Positions 1 through 7,259 of a stretch of 7,259 nucleotides of DNA are shown in pieces (position 1 is the stretch's first letter; each line of letters begins with the position of its first letter). The translations under genes and the position numbers were made by a program. The notes beneath the pieces are model-generated. The model was given only the letters and a program-made list of their open reading frames with translations. It did no database searches and was not told the DNA's origin. Source of the stretch: Hippea sp. (lineage in GTDB: Bacteria > Campylobacterota_A > Desulfurellia > Desulfurellales > Hippeaceae); contig WFRG01000124.1 in assembly GCA_015486705.1 (NCBI GenBank), forward strand, positions 1 to 7,259, written 5' to 3'.

Positions 1-1116
1 ATCAATAGATTCCATCATTTCTTTGTTTACTTTATTTTTATGTATCTTTTTAAATTTGTAGATTTCTAATTTTCTTATCCTTTCTGCTCTCAGCCTTATT
101 TCTTTAATCACCTCATCATAATCCAGGGACTTGACGTACTCTTGGTAAGCTTCAATTTCTTCATCTATAATTCTCTCAGCAAATTCGGCCTGTTTCTTTC
201 TATATTCCAGTGATTGGTCAACTATATTCTTTAAATCATCAATACATATAACTCTAACGTTATCCAACCCCTCAACACTGCGATCCGTATCCTGAGGTAC
301 AGCCAAATCGACGATGACAATCTTTTTGTCTTTGGGTATAAATTCGGGCTTTATGATGGGCTCATTTGAGGCCGTTGATGTGACAACGATATCTATATCA
401 CAAAAGGCATCCCTTAGTCTATCAAGACCAAAAACTTGGGCATTGTACTTTTCTGCAAGATCCAAGACATTTTCAACGGTCCTGTTTGCAATCGCCTTAA
501 TAATAGCGCCGTGCTCAAAAAAGTGCTCACACGAAAGCCTGTTCATCTCAGAATTTCCAACACTCAAAACATTCTTTCCTTCTACATCCATCAGCTCCTT
601 AACCTTCAAAAACCCCGCATAGGCCACACTGATTGCACCCTTTGAAATATCCGTCTTGGTCTTCACAACTTTCGCGGCATGGAACGCGCGCCTCATGATC
701 CTGTTGATTGTTGCACCGCTTGTATAAAACTCAACAGACCACTTGTAAGCTTCCTTTATCTGACCCAAAATCTGCGGTTCTCCAACAACCATCGAATCCA
801 AAGAAGATGCAACCCTGAACACATGCCTCACGGCATCAATGTCCTTCTTTATGTACAAATACCCCTTTAACTTTTCTAACTCAATTCCAGAATGGCGGCT
901 TAAATACTCTATGACCCTATCAACAATATCTGCCTTTGAAACATACAAAACCTCGACCCTGTTGCATGTAGAAAGTATCATTACCTCATCCAAACCATCC
1001 AAAGATTTTAATTCAAGCAGATATTTATCCAATTTGGCATTATCAAATGCGAGCTTTTCTCTAATTTCAAGGGGAGAAGTGCTGTGATTTGCGCCTATAA
1101 CAACAATTTCACTCAT
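1..1116 (-). CDS. hemA: Glutamyl-tRNA reductase, 3' end outside window
   Basis: NADPH-dependent enzyme that reduces glutamyl-tRNA(Glu) to glutamate-1-semialdehyde, the first committed step of tetrapyrrole (haem, sirohaem, cobalamin) synthesis by the C5 route; HemL acts next. 372 codons are present with no stop before base 1; E. coli HemA is 418 residues, so only about 50 are missing. The catalytic domain begins GANHSTSPLEIREKLAF (8-24). The nucleophile is Cys51 in STCNR (49-53). His98 in AVRHVFRVASSLDS is the usual conserved histidine, and GEPQILGQIK (112-121) follows. The NADPH-binding domain (about 165-290) has SVGNSEMNRL (185-194), IANRT (209-213) and IVIVDLAVPQD (266-276). The C-terminal part (about 300 onward) is a charged helical region, the dimerisation domain. 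Oddity: the nucleotide-binding turn reads GNSEM where GxGEM is usual, so Ser189 replaces a glycine. The start is the ATG of an ATGA overlap with the upstream gene. Parts of the gene are GC-rich (about 55% near 661-720). Confidence 0.97.
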   Translation of the reverse strand, partial: MSEIVVIGANHSTSPLEIREKLAFDNAKLDKYLLELKSLDGLDEVMILSTCNRVEVLYVSKADIVDRVIEYLSRHSGIELEKLKGYLYIKKDIDAVRHVFRVASSLDSMVVGEPQILGQIKEAYKWSVEFYTSGATINRIMRRAFHAAKVVKTKTDISKGAISVAYAGFLKVKELMDVEGKNVLSVGNSEMNRLSCEHFFEHGAIIKAIANRTVENVLDLAEKYNAQVFGLDRLRDAFCDIDIVVTSTASNEPIIKPEFIPKDKKIVIVDLAVPQDTDRSVEGLDNVRVICIDDLKNIVDQSLEYRKKQAEFAERIIDEEIEAYQEYVKSLDYDEVIKEIRLRAERIRKLEIYKFKKIHKNKVNKEMMESID

Positions 1117-2063
1117 TTCGTCCTTTCAATAGAGTAATCAGCTATTGCCAAGAGGTAATCCTTGTATTTAGAGGCGGGTAGGCCATCAATTGCTCTTTTT
1201 GCCAAATCTGCGTATCTTTCTGCTTCTTTTAGCGCATCATATAGACCGTACTCCCTTATTTCATAAATCAGCTCATTCAGTAGATTTTCATCTTTGGTGT
1301 TAAAAAACTCCTTCAATTTATTTTTCAAATCTCCTTTTTTCTCAATGGCATTCAAAACAGGCAGGGTAATCTTGCCCTCTTTTAGGTCAATACCCAAGTC
1401 CTTTCCTACCTCGTTCTCATCGCCCATGTAATCCAAACAATCGTCCTTTATCTGAAAGGCCAAGCCAAGATTTCTACCGTAATTAGACAAAGCTTCAATA
1501 TAGCCACTTCCTACAAGCAAACCACCACAAACACAACTTACTTCAATCAAAACAGCTGTCTTTTTATATATAACTTCCAAATAGTCACTGTAAGAAACAT
1601 TAATATCAAAAGCATTCTCAATTTCCAGAATTTCACCTTCCGTTAAAGTGTATGCAGCCTCAGATATCCGCTTTGCTATCTCTTTATCGTACCTTAAAAC
1701 AACATTATAGGCCAAAGAGAACAGGTAATCACCGCCTAAAATAGCCGGTTTAATACCAAAAACGGAATTAGCAGAAGGTCTACCCCTTCTAAAGAGTGCC
1801 TCATCAATTATATCGTCATGTAAAAGGCTTGCCGTGTGTACAAGCTCAATAACACTTCCAACAACCAAAGCATTGTCATCTTCATTAAAACCCAAAGCTT
1901 TTGACACATAAAGCACAAGAAGTGGTCTTAATCTTTTTCCGCTATCTATTACTTGATTATAAACATCGAATAGCAACCTACTTTTAGGTTTTACTACTTC
2001 TTTTAATTTTTTATCAACCCTATCAATATCCGATTTTATCGCCGCTTTAAGTCTAATATCCAT
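1113..2063 (-). CDS. ispB: Long-chain trans-polyprenyl diphosphate synthase (IspB type)
   Basis: Prenyltransferase that condenses isopentenyl diphosphate units onto an allylic primer, making the isoprenoid tail of a respiratory quinone. 316 residues, all-alpha class I isoprenoid synthase fold. Visible landmarks are GKRLRP (42-47), the first aspartate-rich motif DDIID (83-87) followed by RRGRPSAN (92-99), a KT pair (168-169), and the second aspartate-rich motif DDCLD (207-211) followed by [12 protein letters not shown] (220-231). The first motif has no two-residue insertion, and small Ala78 sits five residues before it, so the chain-elongation pocket is not blocked by an aromatic side chain. 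This favours a long-chain product over farnesyl diphosphate. Exact chain length cannot be read from sequence; a geranylgeranyl synthase is less likely. It overlaps gyrA by 11 bp and hemA by 4 bp (ATGA), so it is probably co-transcribed with both. The family assignment is certain; the symbol ispB is by type only. Confidence 0.9.
   Translation of the reverse strand: MDIRLKAAIKSDIDRVDKKLKEVVKPKSRLLFDVYNQVIDSGKRLRPLLVLYVSKALGFNEDDNALVVGSVIELVHTASLLHDDIIDEALFRRGRPSANSVFGIKPAILGGDYLFSLAYNVVLRYDKEIAKRISEAAYTLTEGEILEIENAFDINVSYSDYLEVIYKKTAVLIEVSCVCGGLLVGSGYIEALSNYGRNLGLAFQIKDDCLDYMGDENEVGKDLGIDLKEGKITLPVLNAIEKKGDLKNKLKEFFNTKDENLLNELIYEIREYGLYDALKEAERYADLAKRAIDGLPASKYKDYLLAIADYSIERTK
1121..1126 (-). 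promoter_or_regulatory. Shine-Dalgarno site for hemA
   Basis: The minus strand reads AAAGGA ending 4 nt before the hemA ATG at 1116-1114, inside the last codons of the polyprenyl synthase gene. With the ATGA overlap it supports coupled translation and fixes the hemA start. Confidence 0.65.
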
Positions 2064-4485
2064 TGTTACCTTTCGCTATAGAGATGCTTACAACCTCATC
2101 ATCCTCGTCTAAATTGATAAGCTTCACACCACGAGCATACCTACTCATAACACTGATGTTCTCAGCGTCCATCTTTATCATCTTACCGTTTTTTGTGATT
2201 ATTATTACATCATCTAAATCGTTTAAAGAAAGACTTTCAACTACTCTATCCCCTCTTTTAAGCTTTATACATTTAACACCCTTACCACCACGCCTAATTT
2301 TTTTTATGTCCTCTATCCTTAAAAGTTTCCCAATTCCATCTTTTGTAACAACTATAACCTTTGTATGCTCTCCATTTCTAAATTTATCCGCACTTACAAC
2401 CTTATCATCACCTGAAAGCCTAATACCTCTAACACCGGAAGCCGTACGCCCCATATCCCTTATTTCACTTGCATCAAACTTTATACACATACCATTTTCT
2501 GTAACAATAACAATTTCATCATTCTCTTTAACATCAAACACACTTACAAGCGAATCCTGCTCATCCAACTTAATAACAAGCTTACCATTCGATAGTATTT
2601 TTTCGAAGTGCTTAAAAGATGAACGCTTAACCGTCCCAGATTTTGTAACAAAGAACAAACTGTCAGTTTCATTAATCGGAACAATCGTCTTTATTGTCTC
2701 CTGCGGTTGCAGTTTAACAAAATTTACTACAGGTCTACCCTTAGATGAAGGAGATTGCTTCGGTATATTGTAAGCTTTAATCGCATAAACTCTGCCAAAA
2801 TTTGTAAAACACAACAGCGTATTTAAACTGTTTGTTAAGAAAATATCGGTTATGTAATCATTATCTGAGAAGGTAGCCGCAATTCTACCCTTCCCACCTC
2901 TATTCTGAGTAGAGTAAATATCTAAAGGAACAGCCTTTATATAACCCTTTTTCGAAAATGTAACTATAAGTTGTTCATCTTTTATTATATCCTCAACCGT
3001 AATATCCTCAATCCTATCTAAAATCTGGGTTCTTCTCTCATCAGCATAAGTCTGTTTAACATATAATAATTCATCTCTTATAACCTTCTTAAGAACACCT
3101 TTATCCCTTAAAATGCTCTCATAGTAGGATATATCCTCTAAAACCTGCCTATACTCATCTACAATTTTCCGCTTTTCTAAAGCAACAAGCCTTGCAAGTT
3201 TCATATCGAGAATGGCTTGTGTTTGCTTATCAGATAATTTAAACCTAACTTTTAACCTATCTCTTGCTTCCTGCGTAGACTGGGATGACTTTATTATGGA
3301 CACAACCTCATCAATGTTATCAAGCGTAATTAAAAGACCTTCAAGTATATGCGCTCTATCTTTGGCTTTAGTTAAAAGATAAGATGTTCTACGCTTTACA
3401 ATATCTATTCTATGCCTGATAAATACCTCTATTGCATCCCTTATATTCAAAAGCTTTGGCGTGTTGTCCACCAGAGCCATCATATTAATACCAAAGGTCG
3501 TCTGAAGGTTTGTATATTTAAACAGTTTATTTAAAACAACCTCTGGTTGCTCATCTTTCTTTAATTCTATTACTATTCTAATACCTTCTTTATTGGACTC
3601 ATCCCTTAAATCAGATATTCCCTCAATCTTTTTATCTTTAACAAGCTGTGCAATACTCTGTAAAAGCAACGCTTTATTAACTTGGTATGGTAGTTCGTAA
3701 ACTATTAAAGCATTTCTATTCTTAATTTTTTCTTCCTTAACACGAGCCCTTACCTGAACCCTACCAACACCCTTTCTATACGCATCTTTTATGGAGGCAC
3801 TATCAAAGCAAATGCCGCCTGTAGGAAAATCCGGACCTTTAATATAATTTAGAATTTCATCCAAAGTGACATCACCCTCTTTTTCCAAAAAAACCATACA
3901 AGCATCTATTACCTCTGTTAAATTGTGCGGCGGTATTTTTGTTGCAAATCCCACTGCTATTCCATCTGAACCATTCATAAGAAGATTAGGTATAAATGTG
4001 GGCAAAACAGAGGGCTCTTGAAGCGAATCGTCGTAGTTAGGAACAAAGTCAACACTGTTTTTATCCAAATCCTTAAGCATCTCCTCGGCCAACTTCGTAA
4101 GCCTGACCTCTGTATACCTCATTGCAGCGGGGCTGTCGCCATCGATGGAGCCAAAGTTACCCTGACCGTCGATCAGTGGATAGCGCATGGAAAAATCCTG
4201 GCTCATCCTAACCAAAGCATCGTAAACAGCCATATCACCATGGGGATGGTATTTACCTATGACATCACCAACAACACGGGCACTTTTTTTATAGGGTTTA
4301 TTGTGTTCTAAATTTAACTCTTTCATCGCATAAAGAATTCTACGGTGAACAGGTTTTAGTCCGTCCCTAGCATCGGGAATTGCCCTACCCACAATGACAC
4401 TCATGGAGTAATCAAGGTAAGACTGCTGCATCGTGTCCTTTATATCAATTGGTATTACATTCGAGTCTGCAAATAAATCTTTCAT
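2053..4485 (-). CDS. gyrA: DNA gyrase subunit A
   Basis: Breakage-reunion and DNA-wrapping subunit of DNA gyrase. 810 residues, ATG start. The winged-helix/tower domain opens with the conserved block around [16 protein letters not shown] (23-38). The catalytic tyrosine is Y124 in AMRYTEVR, preceded by R123. The C-terminal beta-pinwheel (about 500-805) has six repeats, each with a G-(x)-hydrophobic-K turn. The GyrA box is QNRGGKG (527-533), one residue away from the canonical QRRGGKG, which marks a gyrase rather than ParC. A second box-like stretch, IRRGGKG, occurs at 730-736. The acidic tail of E. coli GyrA (875 residues) is missing; the protein ends soon after the last blade. In the quinolone-contact helix, the position equal to E. 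coli Ser83 is Met85, while the Asp87 equivalent (D89) is kept. The 5' third is markedly richer in GC than the rest. The stop overlaps the start of the next gene by 11 bp. Confidence 0.98.
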   Translation of the reverse strand: MKDLFADSNVIPIDIKDTMQQSYLDYSMSVIVGRAIPDARDGLKPVHRRILYAMKELNLEHNKPYKKSARVVGDVIGKYHPHGDMAVYDALVRMSQDFSMRYPLIDGQGNFGSIDGDSPAAMRYTEVRLTKLAEEMLKDLDKNSVDFVPNYDDSLQEPSVLPTFIPNLLMNGSDGIAVGFATKIPPHNLTEVIDACMVFLEKEGDVTLDEILNYIKGPDFPTGGICFDSASIKDAYRKGVGRVQVRARVKEEKIKNRNALIVYELPYQVNKALLLQSIAQLVKDKKIEGISDLRDESNKEGIRIVIELKKDEQPEVVLNKLFKYTNLQTTFGINMMALVDNTPKLLNIRDAIEVFIRHRIDIVKRRTSYLLTKAKDRAHILEGLLITLDNIDEVVSIIKSSQSTQEARDRLKVRFKLSDKQTQAILDMKLARLVALEKRKIVDEYRQVLEDISYYESILRDKGVLKKVIRDELLYVKQTYADERRTQILDRIEDITVEDIIKDEQLIVTFSKKGYIKAVPLDIYSTQNRGGKGRIAATFSDNDYITDIFLTNSLNTLLCFTNFGRVYAIKAYNIPKQSPSSKGRPVVNFVKLQPQETIKTIVPINETDSLFFVTKSGTVKRSSFKHFEKILSNGKLVIKLDEQDSLVSVFDVKENDEIVIVTENGMCIKFDASEIRDMGRTASGVRGIRLSGDDKVVSADKFRNGEHTKVIVVTKDGIGKLLRIEDIKKIRRGGKGVKCIKLKRGDRVVESLSLNDLDDVIIITKNGKMIKMDAENISVMSRYARGVKLINLDEDDEVVSISIAKGNNGY
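2068..2073 (-). promoter_or_regulatory. Shine-Dalgarno site for the polyprenyl synthase gene
   Basis: The minus strand reads AAAGGT ending 4 nt before the ATG at 2063-2061. It lies within the last codons of gyrA (KGNNGY). Moderate match with a short spacer. The 11-bp overlap with gyrA suggests re-initiation by ribosomes finishing gyrA. Confidence 0.5.
4081..4200. other. GC-rich patch within gyrA (codons 96-135)
   Basis: By hand count this 120-base stretch is about 55% G+C and about 68% G+C at third codon positions (27 of 40). Sample stretches elsewhere gave about 30% at third positions in gyrA (codons starting at 3540) and about 15% in gyrB (codons starting at 6000). It encodes the segment from the quinolone-contact helix to the catalytic tyrosine. 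The surrounding codons 1-95 are intermediate (about 35-48% G+C by 60-base line). Confidence 0.7.
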
Positions 4486-4494
4486 ATATCAACC

Positions 4495-7259
<2,765 letters not shown>

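Noticed and set aside
314..1087. Several short plus-strand open frames (63-102 codons)
   Set aside because: All are antisense to hemA, which is intact over the whole stretch with its conserved motifs.
2063..2773. A 236-codon plus-strand open frame rich in Ser, Thr, Leu and Phe
   Set aside because: It lies wholly antisense to the GyrA C-terminal domain, has no family motif, and its composition is what the complement of Lys/Glu/Asp-rich codons gives.
4018..4311. A 97-codon plus-strand open frame
   Set aside because: It is antisense to the catalytic region of gyrA; its length follows from the GC-rich patch having few stop codons on the opposite strand.
4486..4494. Possible promoter or terminator between gyrB and gyrA
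   Set aside because: The gap is only 9 bp and is accounted for by the gyrA ribosome binding site and spacer.

Overview
This is a fully coding, low-GC bacterial window in which every real gene lies on the minus strand, so transcription runs from base 7259 toward base 1. In that order it holds the 3' part of recF, complete gyrB, complete gyrA, a complete long-chain polyprenyl diphosphate synthase gene (ispB type), and hemA, which runs off the left edge before its stop codon. The junctions are very tight: recF/gyrB overlap by 4 bp, gyrB/gyrA are 9 bp apart, gyrA/ispB overlap by 11 bp and ispB/hemA overlap by 4 bp. No space is left for an intergenic promoter or terminator, so the five genes are probably read from one transcript that starts before the window and continues past it.

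Organism: base composition is roughly 35-40% GC with strong local variation. GyrB carries the long insert in its C-terminal half that is typical of Gram-negative gyrases (784 residues). GyrA ends without an acidic tail (810 residues). Haem synthesis begins with glutamyl-tRNA reductase (the C5 route). A polyprenyl synthetase gene directly before hemA is an arrangement I associate with Campylobacterota. Together these suggest a low-GC member of that phylum; a deep branch such as Desulfurellales (Hippea or Desulfurella) is my best guess, because a recF gene next to gyrB does not fit the better-known Campylobacter and Helicobacter. This is inference from recollection, not a database match.

How the genes fit together: recF-gyrB-gyrA is the tail of the classical dnaA-dnaN-recF-gyrB-gyrA cluster near many bacterial origins, so the origin may lie beyond base 7259. 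RecF helps load RecA at gaps, and GyrB2GyrA2 introduces negative supercoils. The two downstream genes belong to metabolism: IspB makes the isoprenoid side chain of a respiratory quinone (or a related lipid carrier), and HemA makes the first dedicated tetrapyrrole precursor. The operon thus joins DNA topology to the supply of electron-transport cofactors.

I found no mobile element, CRISPR array, RNA gene or unknown protein system here. The points worth a second look are fine-grained: Met at the quinolone-contact position of GyrA, a second GyrA-box-like motif, a GC-rich patch in the 5' part of gyrA, a serine in the HemA nucleotide-binding glycine motif, a divergent RecF C-terminus, and a TTG start for gyrB overlapping the recF stop.
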